DNA of 64,000 nucleotides from Haliea sp. E1-2-M8 (GTDB lineage: Bacteria; Pseudomonadota; Gammaproteobacteria; Pseudomonadales; Halieaceae), in NCBI RefSeq assembly GCF_030649675.1, contig NZ_JAUTDR010000010.1, forward strand, positions 71,416-135,415. Reading direction: 5' to 3'. Shown piece by piece: positions 35,353 to 44,014 of this stretch. How positions within the stretch are numbered: the stretch's first letter is position 1; each line of letters begins with the position of its first letter. Made by a program: the position numbers and the translations under genes. The notes under the pieces are model-generated. The model searched no databases and was not told where the DNA came from. It saw only the letters and a list, made by a program, of their open reading frames with translations.

Positions 35353-36981
35353 ATGAAATTTTTCCCCGCATCCCGTCATCTCGGCTTTCTGGTTGCCGCC
35401 CTCGCGGCGGGCCTTGGTCTGTTGGCTGCGACCCAACATCCCGCCTGGTCCCTGCTGGCGGTACTTGGCGGGGTTCTCTGCGGGGTGGGGCTGTACGACC
35501 TGCTGCAAACCCGGCGCGCGGTGTTGCGCAACTACCCGGTGGTTGGTCATTTTCGCTATTTGTTCGAGGGGATCCGGCCGGAGATTCGGCAGTACTTCAT
35601 TGAATCAGACAGCGACGAGCTGCCTTTCTCCCGGCGCCAGCGCGCCATTGTCTACCAGCGTGCCAAATCCGATCTGGACAAGCGCCCGTTCGGGACGCTG
35701 GAAAACGTTTATCGCAGCGACTACGAGTGGATCAATCACTCACTGCAACCGGTTTATATTCCCGACCACAACTTCCGTGTCATCGTCGGCGAAGATACGG
35801 CCCAGCCCTATAGCGCCAGCGTGTTCAATATTTCCGCGATGAGCTTTGGCGCCATGTCCGCCAATGCTATCCGTGCACTGAATGCCGGTGCTCGTCAGGG
35901 CGGTTTCTACCACGATACGGGTGAGGGCGGCATTTCACCCTATCACCGCGAACACGGTGGTGATCTGGTGTGGGAGGTCGGTACCGGCTATTTCGGCTGT
36001 CGCGATGCAAAAGGGCGCTTCAGTGAGGAGCGCTTCGCGGAAAATGCCCGCGAACCCCAGGTGAAGATGATTGAGCTGAAGCTGTCCCAGGGAGCGAAGC
36101 CGGGGCAGGGGGGGTTGCTGCCTGGGGCCAAGGTGACCGGGGAAATTGCCAGTACCCGGGGTATTCCAGAGGGCGAGGACTGCCATTCACCGGCGGTCCA
36201 CTCAGCGTTTTCCACTCCCATTGAGCTATTGCAGTTTGTGGCGCGGCTGCGCGAGCTGTCCGGCGGCAAGCCCACGGGGTTCAAGCTGGCTGTAGGCCAT
36301 CCCTGGGAGTGGTTTGCCATTGCCCGGGCCATGCAGGAAACCGGTATAGTGCCGGATTTTATCGTCGTCGATGGTGGCGAAGGGGGAACCGGTGCGGCGC
36401 CCCTTGAGTTTGCCGACCACGTTGGCGTGCCCATGCGCGAAGGCCTGATGCTGGTCCACAACACCCTGGTGGGCCTTGAACTGCGTGATCGTGTCCGGGT
36501 CGCGGCAGCCGGCAAGATTATCAGCGCCTTCGATCTCGCTCATACTCTGTCGATTGGGGCCGATTGGTGCAATGCCGCGCGCGGGTTCATGTTTGCGCTC
36601 GGCTGTATTCAGTCGCGAAATTGCCACAACGGGCGCTGTCCCACCGGCGTGGCGACCCAGGATCAGGGTCGCCAGCGTGGGCTGGTACCGGAAGACAAGG
36701 CTACCCGGGTCTGCAATTTTCAGCAAAACACACTCAAGGCACTGCGCGACCTGCTGATGGCGGCGGGGGTCGAGCATCCGGCGCTGCTGGGCCCGGAGCA
36801 CGTGATCCGCCGCGTCTCGCAAACCCAGGTGCGTTCCCTGGGGCAGCTTTACCCATCGCTGCAGCCCGGCCAGTTGTTGCAACCCGCCGGCGGCGATGGT
36901 TATGGGCATATGGTATTCGACCTGTTCTGGGAACATGCGCGCGCCGACAGCTTTGCGGCGCCAGCGCGGGTTCGGAGCTAG
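35353..36981 (+). CDS. FMN-binding glutamate-synthase family protein
   Basis: A 542-residue protein with one or two N-terminal hydrophobic segments (residues 8-50) and a GltB-type FMN/Fe-S domain. Landmarks are FNISAMSFGAMSANAIRALN, GEGGISPYHREHG, FIVVDGGEGGTGAAP and the Fe-S cysteines in CIQSRNCHNGRCPTG. It lacks the glutaminase half of glutamate synthase, so it is probably a membrane-bound oxidoreductase of unknown substrate. Its stop abuts the stop of the convergent GGDEF gene with no gap. Confidence 0.9.
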   Translation: MKFFPASRHLGFLVAALAAGLGLLAATQHPAWSLLAVLGGVLCGVGLYDLLQTRRAVLRNYPVVGHFRYLFEGIRPEIRQYFIESDSDELPFSRRQRAIVYQRAKSDLDKRPFGTLENVYRSDYEWINHSLQPVYIPDHNFRVIVGEDTAQPYSASVFNISAMSFGAMSANAIRALNAGARQGGFYHDTGEGGISPYHREHGGDLVWEVGTGYFGCRDAKGRFSEERFAENAREPQVKMIELKLSQGAKPGQGGLLPGAKVTGEIASTRGIPEGEDCHSPAVHSAFSTPIELLQFVARLRELSGGKPTGFKLAVGHPWEWFAIARAMQETGIVPDFIVVDGGEGGTGAAPLEFADHVGVPMREGLMLVHNTLVGLELRDRVRVAAAGKIISAFDLAHTLSIGADWCNAARGFMFALGCIQSRNCHNGRCPTGVATQDQGRQRGLVPEDKATRVCNFQQNTLKALRDLLMAAGVEHPALLGPEHVIRRVSQTQVRSLGQLYPSLQPGQLLQPAGGDGYGHMVFDLFWEHARADSFAAPARVRS

Positions 36982-38196
36982 CTAGCCTGACGCAGCGCTT
37001 GCCATTTCCCGCTTGTCGTCAAAGTACTGATAGCCGTTGCGACCTTTTTCCTTGGCGCTGTACATGGCGTTATCTGCGTTCTGCATTAACGTGTCAGCAT
37101 CAAGCCCGTTGTCCGGGTACACACTGATGCCGATACTCAGGCTGACCTGGACCTCATGGCCATCGATAATGCGGGGCAGGGCAAACTTGGCCAACAGCTT
37201 TTCGGCGACATGGGCCGAATCCCGCATCTCTTCAATTTCCGTCAACAGGATAACGAACTCGTCACCACCGTGGCGGCTGACCGTATCCGTCGTGCGCACG
37301 CAGGACAGGATGTCCTCCGCCACCTCCCGCAACAACTGATCGCCGATCGCGTGGCCATAGGCATCATTGATTTGCTTGAAATAATCGAGATCCAGAAACA
37401 GCAGCGCAAGTTGCTTGCCGTGCCGATTTGCCATGCCCATGGCCTGGGTGAGTCGCTCCATGAGCAGTACGCGATTGGGCAGGCAGGTAAGGGAATCGTG
37501 TTGGGCGAGATGGCTCATCTTTTTCATCACCGAGATGGATTGGCGCGCGTCGTGGAATACGATGACTGCACCGGCCAGCTTTCCCTTGCGATTGCGGATT
37601 GGCGCCGCTGAATCCTCGATCTCCAGGTCAGTGCCGTCGCGCCGGATCAGTACGCTGCCCAGGGCCAGTTCCACGATTTGGTTCTGACTGATCGCCCGCT
37701 GGGAGGGGCTGATCCTGGGTTCTCGGCTGGTGCCATCGACAATGCAAAAGACTTCCTCGACCGGACGTCCCACCGCCAGTTGGCTCGACCAGCCGGTCAG
37801 CGTCTCTGCCACCTTGTTGAGATAGATGATTGTGCCTTTGGGATCGACGACAAGTACCGCGTCGCCGATGGCGTCGAGGGTGATTTGCGCCATGTCTTCG
37901 AAGGAGACATCACCTAAAGCGTCTGTGGCAGGCTCGCGATCACGCGTCGCGTGCGGCTGCTCCGGGCCTGGACCCATGCCCAGGACTCCCTCCCAAGTGC
38001 AGTTGATGTCTTTCTTGTGGCTGCACTGGTAGTGCCTGACTGGCAGGACCAGGCTCAGGAGCCTGTCCAGTGACTGACATCGAATTCGAACCACGGGTCC
38101 CCCGCACCAAGGGCATGCCGGCTGCGTTCTGGACGGGCGAGCGCAGACAACGGGCCAAGTTGTCAGGGGTCTGGATGTGTTCGCAGCTCTGTGCAT
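36982..38196 (-). CDS. diguanylate cyclase, zinc-ribbon-PAS-GGDEF
   Basis: A 404-residue protein. Near the N-terminus two Cys pairs (CPWCGG, then YQCSHKKDINCTWEG) look like a small zinc ribbon. A PAS domain follows (TLDAIGDAVLVVDPKGTIIYLNK) and then a GGDEF domain with an intact RHGGDEF site. The inhibitory RxxD motif (RTTD) is at the usual distance. It should synthesise cyclic di-GMP in response to a signal read by PAS. The zinc ribbon argues for the full frame from ATG 38196; a start after the ribbon is possible. Confidence 0.85.
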   Translation of the reverse strand: MHRAANTSRPLTTWPVVCARPSRTQPACPWCGGPVVRIRCQSLDRLLSLVLPVRHYQCSHKKDINCTWEGVLGMGPGPEQPHATRDREPATDALGDVSFEDMAQITLDAIGDAVLVVDPKGTIIYLNKVAETLTGWSSQLAVGRPVEEVFCIVDGTSREPRISPSQRAISQNQIVELALGSVLIRRDGTDLEIEDSAAPIRNRKGKLAGAVIVFHDARQSISVMKKMSHLAQHDSLTCLPNRVLLMERLTQAMGMANRHGKQLALLFLDLDYFKQINDAYGHAIGDQLLREVAEDILSCVRTTDTVSRHGGDEFVILLTEIEEMRDSAHVAEKLLAKFALPRIIDGHEVQVSLSIGISVYPDNGLDADTLMQNADNAMYSAKEKGRNGYQYFDDKREMASAASG

Positions 38197-38260
38197 TCTG
38201 GTGATGCTAAAGACGCAACACTATCCAGTCTGTGCGGAAGCCCACGCAGGGCCTGCGGAG

Positions 38261-38995
38261 TCAACGGGTCTTGGGCTTGTAGGCCAACAATCGGTCTGAC
38301 TCCCTTTTTACCACCTCATAACATTCACAGGCGAGCTCCGTAAGCTGAACCCGGTCCAGAACCTTTATCCGCCCACGCTTGTACTCGATGATCCCGAGCT
38401 TTTGCAGTTTGCCCGCTGCCTCCGTAACCCCCTCCCGGCGTACGCCGAGCATGTTCGCAATCAGTTCCTGCGTCATGACGAGTTCGGGGCCGCTCAGGCG
38501 GTCCAGGGACAGCAACAACCAGCGGCACAGTTGCTGGTCGATGGTGTGGTGACGATTACATACCGCGGTCTGGGCCATCTGGGTAATCAGGGACTGGGTA
38601 TAGCGCAGCATGACAAAAAGCAGTTCACCGTGGCGGTTGAACTCGTCCTTGAGCCGCTGTCCCATCAGGCGGTAGGCGTAGCCGGCGCTCTGCACAACCC
38701 CACGACTGGGGGTGCTTTCGCCCCCCATGAACAGGGAAACACCCACAATCCCCTCGTTGCCAACCACCGAGATTTCCGCCGACTGGCCGCTTTCCATGAC
38801 GTAGAGCAGAGAGACGATGCTGTCGACGGGGAAATAAACGTACCGCAGGGTATCCCCGGATTCATACAGCGCCTGGCCAAGGGTCAGCGGCACCAGTTCC
38901 AGGAAGGGGAAGATGCGCTCCTGCACCTCTGCGGACAAACAGTCCAGAAGGTGATTTTGCTTGGGATTCTGGTTCGCATTGGTGGCCGGAATCAT
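38261..38995 (-). CDS. Crp/Fnr family transcriptional regulator
   Basis: A 244-residue regulator. Residues 20-130 form a cyclic-nucleotide-binding-type barrel (VYFPVDSIVSLLYVMESG, VGNEGIVGVSLFMGG) that lacks the canonical cAMP-pocket residues. A winged helix-turn-helix follows (MTQELIANMLGVRREGVTEAAGKLQKLG). The Arg and Glu that read TGTG half-sites in Crp are kept (RRE). It is divergent from the sugar-transferase gene, and an exact TGTGC-N6-GCACA palindrome lies between them. It resembles the second regulator at 47922. Confidence 0.9.
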   Translation of the reverse strand: MIPATNANQNPKQNHLLDCLSAEVQERIFPFLELVPLTLGQALYESGDTLRYVYFPVDSIVSLLYVMESGQSAEISVVGNEGIVGVSLFMGGESTPSRGVVQSAGYAYRLMGQRLKDEFNRHGELLFVMLRYTQSLITQMAQTAVCNRHHTIDQQLCRWLLLSLDRLSGPELVMTQELIANMLGVRREGVTEAAGKLQKLGIIEYKRGRIKVLDRVQLTELACECYEVVKRESDRLLAYKPKTR

Positions 38996-39119
38996 ACAAA
39001 GCTCTCCCAGCTGGGCAAAGTTGCAGTCATGGAACTCAAGCTCGCCCTAGTTTAACGAGTCCCCAGTGTAAACCTGAAGGTGAGTATATGTCATGTTATA
39101 CCAATGCGATCGCTCGCTA

Positions 39120-39135
39120 TGTGCGATTTCGCACA
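39120..39135. promoter_or_regulatory. Crp/Fnr-type operator candidate, exact copy
   Basis: Exact TGTGC-GATTTC-GCACA, extended by one pair to an arm of six (A/T). It lies 124 bases before the Crp/Fnr gene and 127 before the likely sugar-transferase start, so it could control both. Confidence 0.6.
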
Positions 39136-39262
39136 TACGTTGCGGACTGCAGGTCACTGCAGCAAGCAGTCTTCGCGATAATGTGCCTCACCGTACATAC
39201 ATCAAATTTGCAGAGTCTTAGTATCTCGCCTCCGTTGCTCATGGTGCATGGAGCTTTTCGCA

Positions 39263-40684
39263 ATGATCGCTGGAAACCTGGTTGGATTACGGCATTTAAA
39301 TCATCGAGTTCATGTCACATATTCCTGGTTAGTTGTAGTTGATGCCGTACTTTTTTTCGCCGCCTGCTATCTGGCGACGTGGCTATATTATATGCCGCGG
39401 CAGGTATCGTTGTCCGAACACCTCTCGATACTTCCGTATCAGGCACTGGTTTTCACAGGCGTGACTGTACTTGCGATGCTCTCCATGGGGCTCTACCAAC
39501 CGCGCCTGCGGGAAGGTGCCAACGGCATATTTCTGCGCACAGTTGGCGCTTTCATGCTGATGGTCAGTGGGATGATGGCGATCATTTATCTGGTGCCAGC
39601 TCTGCAACTCGCTCCTGCTGTGTTGCTCTACGCCGCTGCGCTGGCTTTTGTATCAAGCTTGCTGACCCGCGAACTGTTCAGCAACACCGTGAAGCAGGAA
39701 CAGTTCAACCGCCGGGTGCTGGTCATTGGCACCGGGCGGATGGCCAACAACATAGCGCGCAAGATGCGTCGTACCAGCGACCGCCATGGGTTTCGCATCT
39801 GTGGCTATTTACGTGTGCCGGGAGAAACCACCGCAGTTGAATCGGTCAACATCCTTACCATGAAGCAGTGCCTGTTCGATTATGTGCGGCAACAGAATAT
39901 TCATCAGGTCGTGGTGGCGTTAGACAATCAACACGACAGTATTCCCGCTGAGGAGCTACTCCGCTGCCGGATGGGTGGGGTGTCGGTGCTTGGTATTCTC
40001 GACTTTTTTGAGCAGGAAGCCGGTAAGGTGCTGGTGGAAGATGCACCTCCCGAGTGGTTCATCTTCGCCCGGGGCTTCAAACGCCAGCTCGCAGGCAGAG
40101 CAGCAAAAAGGCTGTTTGATCTCTGTGGAGCGCTGTTCCTGTTACTTCTCACCTGGCCTGTGATGTTGCTCACTGTCCTGGCGATCAAGATAGAAGACGG
40201 GATCCGCGCTCCGGTGATTTTTCGACAGCAGCGTGTGGGACTGAACGGCGTCGTGTTCAGCGTAATGAAGTTTCGCAGCATGACGGTTGACGCAGAAAGC
40301 GACGGCAAGGCGCGCTGGGCGGCAGCAAACGATGCCAGAGTGACGCGGGTCGGGAAACTGATCCGCAAACTGCGTATTGATGAGTTGCCGCAGATCTTCA
40401 ATGTGCTGGCAGGAAATATGGCCCTGGTCGGTCCGCGCCCAGAACGCCCCGAATTTGTCTGCGAGCTGTGCAGGGAAATTCCTTACTTCGACAATCGTCA
40501 CAGTGTAAAACCGGGCATCACCGGCTGGGCGCAGCTGAACTATCCCTATGGCGCGTCAGTGGCCGATGCCAGGCACAAGCTGGAATATGATTTGTACTAT
40601 GTGAAGAACCAGAGCCTGTATCTGGATTTTATGGTCTTGCTGCAGACTGTTGAAGTGGTGTTGTTTGGCAAGGGAGCGCACTAG
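39263..40684 (+). CDS. XrtA/PEP-CTERM-type sugar transferase (TIGR03013)
   Basis: A 473-residue membrane glycosyltransferase that starts exopolysaccharide synthesis by moving a sugar phosphate onto undecaprenyl phosphate. Four or five N-terminal helices and a nucleotide-fold domain (RRVLVIGTGRMANNIARKM) precede the bacterial sugar-transferase domain. That domain shows KRLFDLCGALFLLLL, KFRSMTVDAE, LRIDELPQIFNVLAGNMALVGPRPERPEF and KPGITGWAQLNY. No other exosortase or EPS gene is in the window. ATG 39263 is preferred because GGAG lies nine bases before it; ATG 39248 has no good ribosome site. Confidence 0.9.
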   Translation: MIAGNLVGLRHLNHRVHVTYSWLVVVDAVLFFAACYLATWLYYMPRQVSLSEHLSILPYQALVFTGVTVLAMLSMGLYQPRLREGANGIFLRTVGAFMLMVSGMMAIIYLVPALQLAPAVLLYAAALAFVSSLLTRELFSNTVKQEQFNRRVLVIGTGRMANNIARKMRRTSDRHGFRICGYLRVPGETTAVESVNILTMKQCLFDYVRQQNIHQVVVALDNQHDSIPAEELLRCRMGGVSVLGILDFFEQEAGKVLVEDAPPEWFIFARGFKRQLAGRAAKRLFDLCGALFLLLLTWPVMLLTVLAIKIEDGIRAPVIFRQQRVGLNGVVFSVMKFRSMTVDAESDGKARWAAANDARVTRVGKLIRKLRIDELPQIFNVLAGNMALVGPRPERPEFVCELCREIPYFDNRHSVKPGITGWAQLNYPYGASVADARHKLEYDLYYVKNQSLYLDFMVLLQTVEVVLFGKGAH

Positions 40685-40703
40685 GAAGCAGGGCTTCTCA
40701 GCA

Positions 40704-43310
40704 TCAGGAGTCGATATCCCGGCGCAGGTCCTGCTCCAGTTTTTTGGTCGCGGTGATATCCAGCAGGGTTATGACTACCCCGTCAATTACGTTATCGAGC
40801 CTGCGGTAAGGCATGATCCGCACCGTAAACCAGCGACCATCCGTGGCGAGAATCTGCTTCTCGGAAAATGCCAGGGTACGCAGGGTATCCAGCGCATCAC
40901 TGTGCAGATCAGGGTACTGGAGGTTGCTGGTGAGGTCGCTGAGCGGTCGCCCCAGGTCGCTCTCCCGAACATTGATAATTTTTGTCGCCCGGTCAGTGTA
41001 GCGTCTTACGTTCAGGTCCTGATCCAGAAACAGGATTGCGATTTCTATGCTGTTGAGCAGGTTCCGCATGTCGCTCTGGGCCAGCGCGAGATCGTCCAGC
41101 TTGGACTGCATCTCGGCGTTGATGGTTTGCAGCTCCTCATTCATCGACTGCATTTCTTCCTTGGAGGTGGTGAGCTCCTCGTTGGTTGACTGGAGTTCCT
41201 CGTTGGTTGACTGCAGTTCCTCGTTTGCTGACTGCAGTTTTTCACTGGTCGCGCGCCCCTCTTCCCGTAGACTCAGTATTTCATCGCGGCATTGTTGCAG
41301 CTCGGATTCGTGCGAGCTTGCCAGCGGTTCTTTTCGCCTTTCCCGGCGGTCTCCCTCAGCTGTCTGGGCGACATCATGAAATACAATCATCACTGCATCA
41401 CGCGGGTTATTCGGCAGGGCCAGGGCCTGTATGGTCACATCGACATACTGCACGCCTCCGCCCGGTAACTCTACCTGTAGACCGTGCAGGGTTTGCGTTT
41501 CGCTCTCCTTGGCCAACTTCCTCAGGGCGGCATTGATCGGTGTCCGCAGGCCTTCACGCAGCATTGCGTGAAGGTTCCAGTTGGTTTTGCCCGTTGGAGG
41601 CTCCAGGTACTTCCCGGTGCGGCCACTGATATAGAGAATATCACCGTCGTGATTGATGACGACGGCGGCGGGCGCATAAACCTGCAGCAGGACCTGGTCG
41701 GTGGTCGCCTGCAGGTTATCGCTCGGGGGAGGAGTGGTCGGCAAGGGTTGCTCCCTGACTGTTTTGAACAGTGGTGGAAAAGAATTCAGCAGAAAATTGG
41801 ACCGTCTTCTGGAGACATCGTCCTGGCGTCGGTACAGGCGCAGTTTCGATTCTGTGGTTGTGAACAGCCGGGTGTCCTGGCCTACCGTCTCGGCAGTGCC
41901 CAGCAGCAGCACCCCGCCCCGGCGCAGGCTGTAGTGAAAAATCGGTATAACACGGTGCTGCAGATTGGAATCGAAGTAAATGAGCAGATTGCGGCAGCAA
42001 ATCAGGTCCAGCCTGGTGAAGGGCGGGTCCATTATCACATCATGCTGGGCAAACAGAACCATGTCGCGAATGTCGCTGTTGATCTGGTAATGGTCAGTGT
42101 GGTCGGTGAAAAAATGCGCCAGTCGCTCCGCTGACACCTCGGCCTGGATCGCGTAGGAGTACCGCCCCCGACGGGCAGTGTCGATGGCGTCCCGGCTCAG
42201 GTCGGTGGCAAAGATCTGCAGGGAGTAATCCCGAAAAATTCCGTGCTGGCGGGTCACCTCCTTGAAGGCGATCGCCAGCGAATAGGCCTCTTCACCAGTT
42301 GAGCAGCCGACTACCCAGGCCCGCAGTCTTCGTTGCTCGCTGCGCTCGGCCAGCATCTCCGGCAGGGTGACCGCAGCCAGGTGCTCCCATACCGCTTGGT
42401 CGCGGAAAAAGCTGGTCACCCCGATCAGCAGCTCCTTGAACAGCAGCTCTATCTCCTGTGGATTGGTCTTGAGATATGCAACGTATTGTTCCGGCGTGGC
42501 GATGGCATGGATGGCCATACGGCGCTCCATGCGCCGGTTCAGGGTGCTGCGCTTGTACGCCGAAAAATCGTGTCGGGTTTTCTGCAATAGCAGACTGAAT
42601 ACGGCTTGCAGCGGTTCATTCTCAACTTCCTGTTCCTGTTCCTGTTCCTGTTCCTGCTCCTGCTCCTGCTCCTGCTCCTCGGCGGGATAATGCGGGGCCT
42701 GAACCTGGGCGATGTAAGCCAGAATACGTGCCGGCAATTCCTCCGGCGGTGCCACGATGTCACCGCATTCCGCGGCGATAGCGCTTTTGGGCATCGAGTC
42801 GAATTGTGCGGTGTCCGGGCTCTGCACCACGGTTAAACCGCCTACCGCCCGGACTGCCTGCAGGCCCAGCGTACCATCGGAGCCCATCCCGGAAAGGACC
42901 ACGGCGATGGCGCGTTCACCCAGCGCGGCCGCCAGGGAAGAGAACAGGACATTGATGGGCAGCTGCATGCCCCGGGGTTGCGCAGGCTTATCCAGTTGCA
43001 GAGTGCCGTTGCTGACGCTGAGTTCGGTATTGGGCGCGATCACATAGACGCAGTCGGGCTCGATGCGCGCATTCTGCCGCGCCTCGCGCACCGGCATGGA
43101 GGTAGCCCGCTGCAGGAGCTCGGATAGCAGGGTTTGGTGTGTTGGATCGAGGTGTTGCACGACGATATAAGCCAGCCCGCTTCGCGTCGGGGTATTGCCG
43201 AGAAACGCCTCCAGCGGCGCCAGCCCACCGGCAGATGCACCAAGGCCTACGATACGGGTCGTCTGGGATGGGCGCGCTGGGGGTGAGACGTTGGGGGTCA
43301 GGGCAGCCAT
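40704..43310 (-). CDS. CheB-CheR-PAS fusion chemotaxis-type protein
   Basis: An 868-residue protein. A CheB methylesterase domain (GASAGGLAPLEAFL, VVQHLDPTH, GMGSDGTLG) occupies about 20-205. A linker with eight Gln-Glu repeats follows. Then comes a CheR methyltransferase (GVTSFFRD, VVGCSTGEEAYSLAIAF), a long coiled coil near 640-745 built of SxNEELQSxxE-type repeats, and a C-terminal PAS domain (NLLNSIEIAILFLDQDLNV). No kinase domain is present. It probably modifies a receptor methylation site and senses a signal. It lies 22 bases after a PAS-protein gene on the same strand. Confidence 0.92.
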   Translation of the reverse strand: MAALTPNVSPPARPSQTTRIVGLGASAGGLAPLEAFLGNTPTRSGLAYIVVQHLDPTHQTLLSELLQRATSMPVREARQNARIEPDCVYVIAPNTELSVSNGTLQLDKPAQPRGMQLPINVLFSSLAAALGERAIAVVLSGMGSDGTLGLQAVRAVGGLTVVQSPDTAQFDSMPKSAIAAECGDIVAPPEELPARILAYIAQVQAPHYPAEEQEQEQEQEQEQEQEQEVENEPLQAVFSLLLQKTRHDFSAYKRSTLNRRMERRMAIHAIATPEQYVAYLKTNPQEIELLFKELLIGVTSFFRDQAVWEHLAAVTLPEMLAERSEQRRLRAWVVGCSTGEEAYSLAIAFKEVTRQHGIFRDYSLQIFATDLSRDAIDTARRGRYSYAIQAEVSAERLAHFFTDHTDHYQINSDIRDMVLFAQHDVIMDPPFTRLDLICCRNLLIYFDSNLQHRVIPIFHYSLRRGGVLLLGTAETVGQDTRLFTTTESKLRLYRRQDDVSRRRSNFLLNSFPPLFKTVREQPLPTTPPPSDNLQATTDQVLLQVYAPAAVVINHDGDILYISGRTGKYLEPPTGKTNWNLHAMLREGLRTPINAALRKLAKESETQTLHGLQVELPGGGVQYVDVTIQALALPNNPRDAVMIVFHDVAQTAEGDRRERRKEPLASSHESELQQCRDEILSLREEGRATSEKLQSANEELQSTNEELQSTNEELTTSKEEMQSMNEELQTINAEMQSKLDDLALAQSDMRNLLNSIEIAILFLDQDLNVRRYTDRATKIINVRESDLGRPLSDLTSNLQYPDLHSDALDTLRTLAFSEKQILATDGRWFTVRIMPYRRLDNVIDGVVITLLDITATKKLEQDLRRDIDS
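42627..42674. repeat. hexanucleotide tandem repeat inside CheB-CheR gene
   Basis: Eight six-base units, five TTCCTG then three CTCCTG, encode the Gln-Glu run in the linker between CheB and CheR domains on the minus strand. Unit gain or loss keeps the frame and changes linker length only. Confidence 0.9.
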
Positions 43311-43332
43311 GGCCTGGAGCCACTAATCGGGG

Positions 43333-43935
43333 TTACCCGACAGCCGTGTCCTCGCTGCAGGTCACCAGAGTACATTCGCTTCCCGGCAAGATGGACGCCA
43401 CGAACTGCAAGGTCGCGGCTCCACTTGCGGCGGGTTTCGCCTGCACCGTGCAGGAAGCTCTGACCCCGCTCTGCACTACTTGCTGCAGGAATTCCTGGAG
43501 TTGTGGGCGGAATTCCGCAGTCAGGAGAGTATCGATTCGATGTCCGCCGAGATCTTCCCGTGGAAGCCCAAAGAGCTCCGCGGCGGCAAGATTACCTTCC
43601 ACGATGGTGCCCTCGTGATCGAGGAGAAAGTAGCCCGCGGGAGCGTAGTCAAAGAGAGCCCGATAGCGACTGAGATCTTCCATCAGCACACGCTCGTTGG
43701 CGGCAATTTCCTCATGCTGCACGTCCAGTTCAACCTGGTGGACCTGCAGTTCGTGCAGCAGCTTGAGCGCATCCTGCGCAGTATCCGGATTACTGGACAA
43801 GCGGTGCAGCATGCACAGGGCGTCAACACCCATAGCCCAGTTTTGAGTGCTGGGCGGTGTGCCGGCCTTCAACTGTGCTTCTGCCTTGCGGCGCAATTGC
43901 GCAAAGACAGCGGGTTCATCACTGGATGTCGACAT
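43333..43935 (-). CDS. PAS domain protein
   Basis: A 200-residue protein. A helical N-terminal part (LKLLHELQVHQVELDVQHEEIAANE) is followed by a PAS domain (RYRALFDYAPAGYFLLDHEGTIVEGN...AELFG) and a second-half sheet (VQAKPAASGAATLQFVASILPG). It has no output domain. It sits just upstream of the CheB-CheR-PAS gene, and in this family the pair often acts together, so it probably feeds a signal to that protein. Confidence 0.85.
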   Translation of the reverse strand: MSTSSDEPAVFAQLRRKAEAQLKAGTPPSTQNWAMGVDALCMLHRLSSNPDTAQDALKLLHELQVHQVELDVQHEEIAANERVLMEDLSRYRALFDYAPAGYFLLDHEGTIVEGNLAAAELFGLPREDLGGHRIDTLLTAEFRPQLQEFLQQVVQSGVRASCTVQAKPAASGAATLQFVASILPGSECTLVTCSEDTAVG

Positions 43936-44014
43936 ATACTCTGCAACCTTGCTTTCAGAAGCCGAGCGGTAGTGTAGCCCATCGCGCCCTTTAATAGAAT
44001 GGGATTATCCGTTG

